Shown: positions 20,374 through 32,300 of the stretch, one piece after another
How the letters are laid out: each line of letters opens with the position of its first letter
Position numbering within the stretch: the stretch's first letter is position 1
NCBI GenBank assembly: GCA_047967505.1
Contig: CM106538.1
Length of the DNA: 64,000 nucleotides
DNA from: Dipteris shenzhenensis
Taxonomy: Eukaryota > Polypodiophyta > Polypodiopsida > Gleicheniales
Strand: one strand, 5' to 3'
The notes under the pieces: model-generated
Told to the model about the DNA's origin: nothing
Database searches by the model: none
Seen by the model: the letters and a program-made list of their open reading frames with translations, nothing else
Translations under genes and position numbers: made by a program

Positions 20374-23300
20374 CTGAAAAGATTTTCAAGATGTTCCACA
20401 GGTTTAACTGAGCCACAGAGGATAAATTCTGAATCTGTCAAGAAGAAATCAATGCAAAATTCATAGGAAAGTCAAGGTATGGATATACACAAGGCTGGTA
20501 AGTGGTGACTCACCATTTAAGTCGCTTGCTCTCCAGCACAAGCTCTACAATACGTCCTGAGTTACGCAGTTGATATGCAATCATTCCAGCTTGTGGTCGC
20601 AGGTTGTCCTCCAGTGGAAATATGATATCGTCCACTTCTAGTTGAAGAGATGGTATTAATCCCTTCTCTTTCAATAACTGCCCAGGAATATGCAGTTATC
20701 ATATAAATATGTGAAATTTCCTTTTTTTTAAGGCAATCCATCAGCCTAGCTACTACTTCTGGATGCAAATGTTCGAGCTATATCAGAATTGAAATCATGG
20801 ATCCTGACCAGTAAAAGCTCTACAGCTAGAAATCTGAACGAAAGACCAGTGTTGTACCTCCACTATAACAGCATCACCGAAACCAAAACCACAGGCTGGA
20901 GTCTCAGCACCCCCAAACGTTGATAAAAGCTGATCATAACGCCCACCCCCACATATTGCCCGAAGCTTTCCATCTTTATCAAACCCCTGTAACAGCACAT
21001 GCATGGCTCTTTAATAGCAACCCAAAAGCTAAAGGTTCCAGATCCACCCATGCTATCAAAGCTGTACCAAGAAAAAACACACATTGGAAAGTACCAAATT
21101 TCTGTAATGTTATTCAGAACATATCAAAGCCTTGCCACAAAAACATAAATATAATTACACGAATCAGGGAACAGACTCAAGTACTTAACTCTGCATAGTC
21201 ACCAATAAGCAATCAACTCTGTCAAGCAACATAGGGACTCCGTGTAGCCTTCTGTAGAAACATATATGCACATACGGAACAACAGATCTACACAAACTTC
21301 AAAGATCTTTCTACTGAGTTTCTGTTCAAATGCAACAACGTACAACATTGGAGAGCTTATGTGCACTGCAGTTGAAAGAACTACAGAAAAACAAATTACA
21401 AAACATTTTGGATATGTGCATGTAATTTCTTTTAAGCCTCATATTACCAAATTCTTGAAATGTAGGGTTGGTTTTGAACCAAAGACAGATCTCTTCAATG
21501 AATAACTCACATGTGATGATTGCTCCATTTCCAGGGTAAACACCTGCTCATAAAGTAACTAAAAGTATTCTCAATCCATCCAGTCTTATCTTGTTGCAAG
21601 GCAATATGATCACAGAGAATGCGTGGGAGCTTGAATCACACAGAAAGAAGTGCTCTTTCAGTCCCAATCGGGCAGAAAGCACTGGAATTGTATAGCACAG
21701 CATTTCCCCTCGCCCCACTGTCCTAAGTAGGCCATAGTTATTGAGCCCAGATATACAACTGTAAAGTTGTGCGAGTACAAGAGTGCCATAGCTTAAGCAC
21801 AAATTAGCATTCCACGTCTCAGATGAGCCTTGATGGCATCCGTTGTGTAACACATTGACTAGCAATAGAAGCCCATAATCGTAGACTGGACAGAGTCTAC
21901 TAATACTAAACTAAATTAACCTTCCAAAATAATCACAGATCTCAAATTAACCCAACATACCTTCTCACACAACCCTGGCATCTGAATAATACTAGTTGTT
22001 ATCATTAGTCTATCCTCCCATCGCATGACCATCTTACCATGGCCAAGCTATGCATCGGTACAATTTAATTATGGTTCAACTTCATACAGCTTGGGTCCTT
22101 AAATACCCTGCTCCCTGAACCCGTGTGCCAACGCATGGTCTAGGCCTGACTCATACGCAATGGGTTAATATGTTAGCACTTAGACTTGGTATGGCCTTGT
22201 GGACCAGTTAGAATCAGTCAACCTCAGGTTGCCTTATCAGTCAACACTTGTGGTTGACGTTGGGGCCTATATTGGCCACCAGTTCTACTTTCTCATTATC
22301 CATTTGCAAGTACTTCGAGTTCTCTCATCCATTGTTTGCCTCCTTTGCATTCCATCTCCATTCCCTTGCTCCCCGCACCCAATGCAAATTTGCCCTCCTT
22401 TTGACAGATTTGTCCTCTCAGAATTTGCGGCTTCTGACAAATTTGCTGTTATTTGCAGTGACCTTTGCATACATCCAAATTTTGATTTGATTTGCATTTG
22501 CCCTTTGATTTGGGTACTTTGCCTTCAGAATTTATTTATTTTTTCCAAAAAGAGACTTCTATTAAGTACTAAAGAAAACTGTTAGAGCAAGCTCCATATG
22601 GGATACACCATGCAATGCATGAAAAGCTCAAGAGCCAAAAAGAAAGAATTGGGGCTGATAGTGCCATCTCAATCTAGTAGAAGCCTCCGAGAAAAAGGGA
22701 GAACCCTTCCAAACTTGAAGAAAAACAGTCCTTCTAGAAGAGGCTGCCCGTGAAGGGCCCTGCATGCTAGCCCAAATGGCTATCAAAGTGTGAACCGTGT
22801 CAGTCCAAATACCCGTGAACACCTGTGAAGGGTGTGTCTGGGTGCCATCCAAGGCCTCTGTACATCTGGCTCTCCAAATGTGCCAAGAGGAAATGCTAGC
22901 CAAGATCTCCCAAGAGGTGTCCACTGAAGCATGAGAAGCCTTGAAGGGAGTAAGTGGTACATCCTCAAGAGAGCAGGGCTCTATCACCTGCCGACGGACC
23001 GAGAGTGCCCAAGAAGAAGGCTCGCCCTCATAAAACACCTGGGGCCCACTAAGGGATAACCTCGCGACCGAGCAGTCCCAAAGGCAATGTCGCACTGACT
23101 CCTCTGCAAAATGACAGCGAGGGCAAGTGGGATCAGCCCCAAAAGGTGATCTCCACAAGTTCACTGCAATCCCTCCATGAATAGAAAGCCAAAAGAAAAG
23201 AGTTATCTTTCTATTTCTGAGGGATTTCCAGAGCCTCCTCCAGAAATTCCTACGCAAATCTGCAGTGATGAAGAAGCTGTCCCAATGGGGGGCTCTGGAA

Positions 23301-26300
23301 GGAACGCAACCCCCACTGTTCAGCTGAAATCTCCTGGCATTACCAACCATGAAACGAAAAAAGGGAATTCCCCTCTCTCGGTGCCCATGATCTATCCACT
23401 CCCACTCTCCTGGGTCCCACTGCAAGCACCTGATAGGTGCACCTCCATACAACCACAACCTCCAAGATCCCAAGGCTAAAAGCAGAGGGTCGGGGTCTAA
23501 GTACCACTCCAAGCCCGCTCCATGGTCCACAAAACCAGCAATCCTGACAGCCTGAAAGGCAACCTCTAGAAGAATATCATCCGTGGATCTAGAGAGTATA
23601 CCTCCATCCCCAACGTCAAAGACCAGTGCATCTTCTCCGTCAAAGACCAGTGCATCTTCTCCGAGACCTCGAAGAGCGATCACCTGTAGAGGAACTGCTA
23701 TCCTCGAAAAAGCTCCCATCCAAGTGGTGGAAGTAATAGGCAACTCAACTGCCCATTCCACCGGGATGGCTGCATCTATCTGCTGAACCCTGCGTGCTAC
23801 CCCTCTGAGGCGACTCACGGACTGCAGTCTCTCATCCTCCGGTAGCCTGATAAATGCCTTCCAAGTACCTACTGTGTAGGCGGGGCCTCTCTCCCATCTA
23901 GACCACTGCATGTAATGGGAAGTGCCCAGTGGTCTGCCATGCACATCAAGTATACTATCATTCCAAATGACCGGCTGCCTATCAATCTCTTCTAGGGTAG
24001 AGGACGGAACCCTTCGAAGAGTATTCCTGAAGCTCCCCCAAGCTTTCAGGATGGCAGACATGAGAGGAGAAGCAGGAGATCTGAGAGGGGTTGAAGTAAA
24101 AATCCATCTTGGGCTGTCCACCCAATCATCTCCCAAGGTTGGTGTGCAAGCCTGAATGCGTCCAAAAAAGAAATCCTTCCAAGGTTCCTGCCCAGGCATG
24201 AGTCCCCTCACCACCACCTTACAAAGCAATGCCCTGCACTGCAAATCCGAGTCAATGATGTTAAGGCCCCCTTCAGATGTAGGGAGAATAATGGTCTCCA
24301 AGGCCACCCTCGCTACAACATCTGCTGTGCCATCAAGTCCACTCCATAAAAAATTCCTGACTGATCTAATGAGCTGAGTGATGCAATCCCTAGACCGGCA
24401 CCAGCAAGAACACACAAACCAGGCGGTGGCCAAAAGAACCTGGTTCACTACCACAAGTCGAGTTGGGCTGGACTCCAAAAAAGTAGCTTTTTCCTTGTAC
24501 TTTCTAGTACTGGGACAAACTGCTGTGCTGGAGAGATGCCCAACCCTACCTGGCATCCCAGATACCTGACAGGAACACCCCTCTGAATCCAGGAAAAGCC
24601 AAGGTCAGCTCCCCAGTCTGGAGTTTCCTCATCACTGATCCAAAAGCCGAAGGATTTATGCCAGTTAATGTGTGCCCCTGCAGCTGAGCAAAAAATATTC
24701 AAGGCTGTCTAGAAAGAATCAAGTGATTGCGAAGAGGCCTCAATAAAAATAGCAATGTCATCAGCCAACTCACAATCAAGAAGCTCCTGCTCCTGTCTCA
24801 AGGGCAATCTCAACCCAAAAAGCTCAGCCTAAGATCTAAGGAAGATACTCATAGCTTCTGCCACAAAAAGAAAGAGGAAGGGGGCTAAAGGACATCCCTG
24901 ACGAACTAATCTGAAAATCTGAAATCTGTCACCCCTTACCCCTCCAATCAAAACCTGGTTGTGAGCTGATCTATAAAGGGAGGCCACCCCTCTAATCCAT
25001 GCATCTGAAAAACCAAAGCCTAGAAGAGTGCCCTCAAGAAAGCCCCAATCTACTTTATCATAGGCTTTCTCAAAGTCCATGAGTAGAACTGCCAGCCTCT
25101 GCCCGCTCTGCATAGCCCACTCAGTGGCTTCCCAAAAGGAAAAGATATTGTCAAATATGCTCCTGCCATGCACAAAGCCTGTCTGAGTATCATGGATGAG
25201 GTCTGGAAGAAGGGACTGCAATCGAATGCTGATCGCCTTGGCAAGGATTTTGTATAAACTTATAAAGTGCCCAACAGAGTGATGGGTCTCCAATGGGATA
25301 CAAAATTCATGTTGCCACCTTTCGGGATAAGGTGTATGAGTCCCTCGGTGAGTGAGTCAGGCATCTCACCCGAGTCCCAAATGCCCTGCAGGGCTGAAGT
25401 AATAGGATCACCTATCATATCCCAAAAGGCTATAAAGAAAGAAGGAGTAATACCATCGGAACCAGGGCATTTCCCCTTATGAAGGGCGGAGAGGGCAGAC
25501 TTGAATTCTGTGTTGGTAAAGCGTGCATCAAGTAAGCATGTCATCTCTGGTGAGACCAACACAGGTAAACTCTGCCAAACTTCCTCTCTAGCCACATCTC
25601 TGGCCTGTGTGTCAGGATCTGCGGAAAGGAGGGAGGCATAGAAAGCTGTCGCTAAGTGCAAGATGGTATTCGAATGAGACTGCAAAACACCATCAGAGTC
25701 AATAAGCTACCTGACACTCTCTCTACTATCTCTGGGACCAAGTGTAGAGAAAAAGTGTTTATTGACTCTCCAACCCATCTGTATCCAAAATGACTCCCGT
25801 GCATGGAAGGCATACTCTGCTCTCTGATCAAGCAATGTCTGCAAGTGAGCCCTTGCCACAACAAGGCGCTCCTGTATCCAAGCATATGATGGTCATCTCT
25901 GCTCCTCCCTCTGCAAGGCTGCCAACTGCCGGCGGATACCAACCTCCCGCCTGAGTACCTCACCTCGCCGAGCACTAGCAACGGAGTGATAAAAGTCGCT
26001 ACTACTGGCAAGTGCTGTGGCCACATGTGAAGGACCGGCCACCCCCCCTTGCATGTGAGAAACCCAGATCTCCAAGACTGCCTCTGTGAGAGTCTCATCC
26101 GTGTATAAAGCATCGGGGATCCTGATACTGTGAGACCGTCCTCTCAGATGGGCCTCTGAGATGGACAGAACTACTGAAAAATGGTCAGAAGTGGAAACAC
26201 CAGGTGCAATTCAAACTGTCCCCCCTCTATCAAGAGCCCAGTCATCCACATAGAATTTGTCAATCCGAGCATGGATAGGCATATACACCCTATGGTTCGA

Positions 26301-29300
26301 CCAAGAAAACAAAAGGGACTGAGACTGAATATGAAATGCATCATCTGACCAAACATCTCTGCCACTGAACCTGAATAAGAAGGCATCCCAAGCTGCTCTC
26401 TCAAGGGAATGAATACCACCTTCTCTGCCCCCTTGCTTATCAGAAGGTGTCTCAACCATGTTGAAGTCACCTCCAATAATCCACGAATCTGCAATGTCAG
26501 CCCACGAGAGCAACTCTTTCCAGAACAGAACACGGTCCCCTCTGTTGTTCGGAGCATAGAGGTTGAGGAAACCAACCTTACATCCGTCAATCAGAAGTAA
26601 AACCCACTGGGCCCTAGAGGGGGTTATGATGCCGTGTCCAATGATCAGAGGGAGAAAAGAATCTGAAACTAATATGCATGTACCTCCTCTAGTTCCCAAG
26701 GCAGGAAGCCAAAAAGTCCGGCCTGAAAGCAACTTACCTGACTTGGAGCAATCTCTGACATCCAATTTGTGTTCCTGAAGAAAAAGAATGTCTAGGGAAC
26801 CACCTAAAACACCTAGATGGAGCTGATTCATGATCAACTGTCTATGACGGCGATGAGGGATGCCGCCCAATCCATGTATATTCCAACTGGCTATCCTCAT
26901 CGGCGGGAGGAAGCGGGTTGGAATACCTTACCCGACCTAGTAGCGAAAAAAGAACCCTCCACCGGAGCTGACATCCTGCCATACACACGAGGTCCAAGGG
27001 GAGTAAAGTCCACAAGTGAAAGAGAGAAGGATCTCTCACAAGGGATGCCGATAACTGGCTCTCCGAAAGTAGAAGGTATAAAATCATCATCTGGGAGTTC
27101 AAAGAGGTCCTCCAAAGCGAAAAAGGAGTTCCGTTGAGCCAGTCCTGGGGAGGGTGTACGAAGGATTCCTACCGAAGCAGGGATAGAATGTAAGACCCCC
27201 TTCCCTCTATCCAAAGGAGGCACCTGTACTGGATCCTGATCGAGAAGTGCTACGGACGAGGTGCCAACAACGTGGGCTACTGAGAAAGGTACAGCCTGAT
27301 CCAGGGATGGGGTCGAACAAGGCTCCTGAACACTAGTCTCCCCCCGAGGCTCCAAGGGGGTAGCCTCCGAAGCGGTGGATGTGTGATCTGAAGTAGAGGG
27401 CCTAACCGCGGCCGGAACCCACCGTGAGCCAAAGATGGTGCAAGGTGCAGGAGGGACTCGGGTAGCCCTAGGAGGGGGGGGAGCCCGTGTCTGAGGCGGT
27501 GCCTATGGAGCGGTAGGTCTTGCTCCAGCTCTCTGTCGTAAGCTAGTACGAGCTATTGCTTTCTGGGCCTCTTTTTCTTCTTTGGGCAATCTCTGGCGAA
27601 GTGCCCTGAGGATCTGCAAATCCTGCACTGGTCCTGCCGACCTGCAACCTCAAATATCTGGCGGAAGAAGGACCCATCGGTCGTTGTAGCATGATGTGGT
27701 TATCTGAAATATTGGGGTCCTAGACAATGGCCCTAACCCTAGGTACCTCATCCATCCTGACCCCCTCAGCAGCCGAAGAGGGTTCACCAGGAAGAGGGGG
27801 GATCTCTGCTACCACACCAAACCCTCGCCAATAACTGAAAGTAGCCGGTGATAAACTGAGGGAAGACTAGGGAATCTGATGAAAACAAAAACTCCCTCCT
27901 TGTCCTCTTCAACTGGGTCAAAGCCCAGTTAAAAGGGAAACAAAAAAATCCTCCTTAAGCCTAGAAAAAGAAAATCGGCCTGTAGCAGGTCTCTCGTGAC
28001 GTCCGGGGAATCTAGGCACACCTGAAAGAAACCTCGTCCCAACAAACGAACATCCTTAAGGTGGGGGGTGAGCTCCTGGGGAAGTGCCGCAAGCATCCAA
28101 TCTCTAGCTTGTGACCTGGAGGGGTGGGAGCCATGGATGCGTGCGAAGAGAGTAGTGGAACACTCATGCTCCAAATCCTTTTGCAGCTGCTGCAACTCGT
28201 CTTTTGAGAAAGTGATGGTTCTCGCGGCCGATGTGGGCGGTAACGGATTGACTCAATGGGAATCCATTCGTCAATCGAGGTGGGAAAGGCCGATTCAAAA
28301 CCAAAAAAAGAACTCCGTCCGCTTTCCTGAAGCCCAGAGGAGGAGTGGAGGAGAGGGAGGGTGAGGGGCTGGCAGCAGCGAGGGGGGGGCTGAAGCAGCG
28401 CAAGGGGGAGCAGCAGGCAAGGGGAAAGGGAGGGAGGAGGCAGCGCGCAGGGGGGAGGCAGGCGCAGAGGGGAGGAGGTAGCGCGCAAGGGGGAGGCAGC
28501 GGGGGGGGTGCTGCAGCAGCGCAGGGGGGAGCAGAAGGGGGAGGGGAGGGAGGAGGCAGCGCGCAGGGGGGAGGCAGTGCGCAGAGGGGAGGAGGTAGCG
28601 CGCAAGGGGGAGGCAGTGCGCAAGGGGGAGGAGGCAGCGCGCAGGGGGGGCTGCAGCAGCGGAAGAGAAGGAGGGGAGTCGAGGGTAGGGGGGAGGGAGG
28701 AAGCAGCAAGGAGGGGAGGGAGGGAGCAGCGAGAAGGGCAGCAGGAGGGAGCGGGGAGCAGCAGCGACTTTTTGGAGCCTTGCTTCGAAGCACCTCCCTT
28801 TATGCCTTCAGAATTTGGGAGGAAACATTTGGCCACTATTTGTGGGCACATCCTACTCAGATTTGCAGGTATTTGCCCTTTGATTTGGGCTGGTCACTTT
28901 TACAGGATAGCTTTTTTCAAGCCAGTACAGCTTGTACATTTTGCTCAGTGTTTGAGTAGCATACTTGGCATTTACAGGTGCAGGGCTTTTGTTGTTATTT
29001 TTGGGTTGGCATTTGCACATTTGCAGTCAGCTTTGGAACAACCAGCTCATTGCATTGTAGTCTTGAGGCTTTCACATTTGCAAGGCACACCATCAGTCTC
29101 TTGGAATGCTTGCCCATGAAGACAAGATTAATGGTACCCACTATCCCATGTGGGTGTACTTGGTATGCCACCTGTTGGTGTCGCAAAATTTTGGGGGTAT
29201 CGTCGAGGATCAAAGACTAGACCTGTCTATTCACCACGAGCACCTACTGCCACCGCAGTTACTACCACTTCTGGTTCATTTTCCACTACACTACTCCCAC

Positions 29301-32300
29301 AGTGTCTGCCGCAAACCCTCCAACACCCGAACAAATTCGTTGGGATCAGAGAGATGCACATGCACATGCATGAATAGCAAGAGGGAGGTTATACCTCACA
29401 ATTGGTCTTGCAAGACAGCCAAGGATGCATGGGATACTTTGGCAAGTCTTTACCAGATTCGCAATGAGGCCCGGGTTGTCTATTTACGTAGGCAGCTGGA
29501 TAATGTTAAGAAAACGAAGGGGACATCGATGCTATCTCACCAAGATTAAGGATCTTAGAGAGCAGCTCATCAATGTTCATGAGATTGTCCCAAATTCATA
29601 GGTAGTTTCTACAAGACTTAATGGGCTCCCTAACACATATAAGAGATTTGCTAGGACATTTGCAGCTAGTGGCCATGGATAACCCCAACAACTATAGCTC
29701 CAATCAGCTTGTTGGCCTACTACTGCAGAAGGAGAAGAGTCGTCAAAATAGGGCTGCTGCTACTATTCATGCAGATCACGCCTTTGCCATGGATCACCGT
29801 GGCAAAGGCAAAGGGCGAAAAAATTCCAGCAAGCCCAAACCTTCATCTGGTACCTCATTATCTTCTTCTCCTGCTGATGGGAAGAAGAAGAAGCACTGCA
29901 ATTAGTGCAGGAAGCCCAGCCATGACATCTCTGAATGTCGCAAGCGCATTGCTTCAGAGAAGCAAAAACCGCAGCAAGGTCTTGCAGTTGCAAATGCTCT
30001 TGCTGCCCATGGTCATCCTCATAACTCGGCTCAAGATGTTGGGGTAAAGGCATTATGGCCACCCCAGTACAGTTAGTACAGTTAGTACACTTAAGTACAG
30101 TTAGGACTTTTATTGCTAAGTACACTAAGTACGGTGTACTTAGTGTTGTAACCTTATCCATTGATATAAAAGGTTGACTGTGTGCTTGGGGAGGTACACA
30201 CATACTTCATTATCCCCACACTCTCGTGTCTACTGTGTGTGTCGGTGTGCTCTCTCTTTCTCTCTCACTCCCACCTCTCAACTGGTATCAGAGCTTGAGC
30301 TTGCACATCTCCCTCCCATTCGTCCAGCAGCAGCAGCATCGTGTTGTGGAGCTTGCCAGCATCAGCGCCTTCAAGCAGTAGCAGCAGCAGCCTAAGCTGC
30401 TGCATTTCGCCGCAAGCAACAGCGAGCTGCTGCTTCAGCATGGACGGCAACAGCCAGCGCTGCCAATGCCAACAGGCAGCGAAGCCAGCCAGCGTCGCCC
30501 ACAGGCGACGCCAACAACAGCGGCGCCAGCAAACGCGGCCAGCGTCGCCCAGCCAGGCGACGCCAGCTAGCAATGCCGCCAAGTCGCCAGCCAGGCAACG
30601 CCTTCAGTAGCCCGCCAGGCCTACGAGCTCCCACCAGGAGCTCGCCAACTGCTCCGGCAGCGATACAGGTGCAGTCTTCGAGCTCATTGTGAGCATTACT
30701 GGTCAAATGCAAGTACAGTGAGCGGATATACACTCTATGCCTACTGTGTGAGGAAATCCTCAACATTGGATTGCAGAATCAAGGGGCTTTTGTAGCCAGT
30801 GCCAAGTATTGGCTTGTATACGCACGCATTGCATTTATCCTCCTGTTTGGAGTTGATTCTTGCAGGATTCGTATGCATTTGTTGACCTACGGGACAGTGG
30901 AAGATGCATTGAGCACTACATTGTAGACTTGAGCACTGAATGTGCCAGTCAAATTGGGGGTTTTGCAATTGGATGCATATCAGTGCTGGGGGAAGCAATT
31001 AAATGCCTCACAGTGGTCAGTGAAGCAAGAATTTTTCCTCCAGTCAAGGGGCTTTTGCCTAAATCCTACTCTAAACTGTGTTATACAGTTTTAGTGGTAT
31101 CTTGAAGCTTGAAGTTGACAGGTTTGAACAGTCAAACAGTCATTTACTGATTCTGTACTTTCTGGTACAGTCAGATACTGTTCTGTGTCAACTGTGGGGC
31201 TGATTACAATCACTATACAGAAGTACAGAGTGCAAAATACACTGCTGTTTTTCACTGTAATTGCAGGGCAGATGCTGCTTTAATATCAGAGTACTGCTGA
31301 TTGTACAACAGTGCATTTAATGATGCAAACAGAGTTGCTGTTCGGAAACTGCAGCAAGCAGTAAACAGTTATAATTCTCTGTTTAAGTGGGAGAAACAGT
31401 TGCAGGTGCAGTTCCTGTTGTTCCGCTGCAGGAATTAAATTTTTTTTTAGCACAGTTCAAGTGCCTGTGTGCACTTGGTTTGCAGGGAGTCAGGCACCCA
31501 AGTGTGGGTTATATTTCCTGCTGATTGTAATGGCTTCATCCTCGGAGTCCTCTCTTCTTAATATTAAGAAGTTGCAGGGTGCTGCTAACTACCCGATGTG
31601 GAAAAAGATGGTCCTGAATGTGCTAATCCTCAGGCAGTTTCATGCTCCTATTGTATACAAAGGTGTGAAGCCCACTGGCACATCTGATGATGCTTGGGCA
31701 CTGGCCGATCTGTCGGCAAAGTCCATAATTGAATTGTCACTCCATGAGAGTGTTGTTTGGAATGTGGACGGTGAAAAAACAGCCTGGGGTGTGTGGAAAA
31801 AGCTACAGGACACATATGAGCAGCAAAGTGCAGCCACAAAGATATATTGGTTGCGCAAGTTCTTCAATCTGAAGATGAGGGAAGGGACCTCCATGGATGC
31901 ACATCTCAATGAGTTTAATTCAATTGTTACTCAGCTTGCGAATCAGAAGTATGTGGTGGATGAGGAAACCAAGGGTATGGCACTCTTGATCTCTCTTCCT
32001 GAGAGTTGGGATACGTTCACCACAGCTGTAACAAATGCAAACACTTTCATAAGTTTTGCTGACATCACAGGGCTGATTTTGCAAGAAGAGCACAAGCTGA
32101 AAGCTCAAGATGCAGTAAAGCCTAACAATGCCTTGAATGCAAGGGGGAGAAGTCAGCAAAGAGGCAAATCCCAGGAAAGGGGAAAAGGCAGGGGCAAGTC
32201 GCGCTCCAACAAAGATGTTGAGTGCTACTACTGTGGCAAAAACACTGTGGCAAAAAGGGACATACCAAAAAGCAGTGCTTTAAATTGAAAAATGATAAGA

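Larger units (their letters stand above)
22534..28802 (-). mobile_element. LINE2: near full-length non-LTR retrotransposon, 6.27 kb
   Basis: A 14-bp target-site duplication, TGCCTTCAGAATTT, lies at 22,520-22,533 and 28,803-28,816. The 3' end is marked on the minus strand by a short A-rich tail (GGAAAAAATAAAT). From its 5' end it has a GC-rich repeat leader, ORF1 with a CCHC knuckle, and ORF2 with endonuclease, RT and a cysteine-rich C-terminal region. Several stops and shifts make it inactive. It lies in the sense orientation of the host gene. Confidence 0.9.

Noticed and set aside
28012-28959. 200-280 codon frames on both strands, Ala/Gly- or Pro-rich
   Set aside because: Minisatellite of the LINE2 leader. 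No domain, and all frames are open together.
30265-30766. Leu/Ala-rich minus-strand and Ser/Gln-rich plus-strand frames
   Set aside because: Copia B leader with CAG/GCC repeats; non-coding in related elements as far as the domain layout shows.
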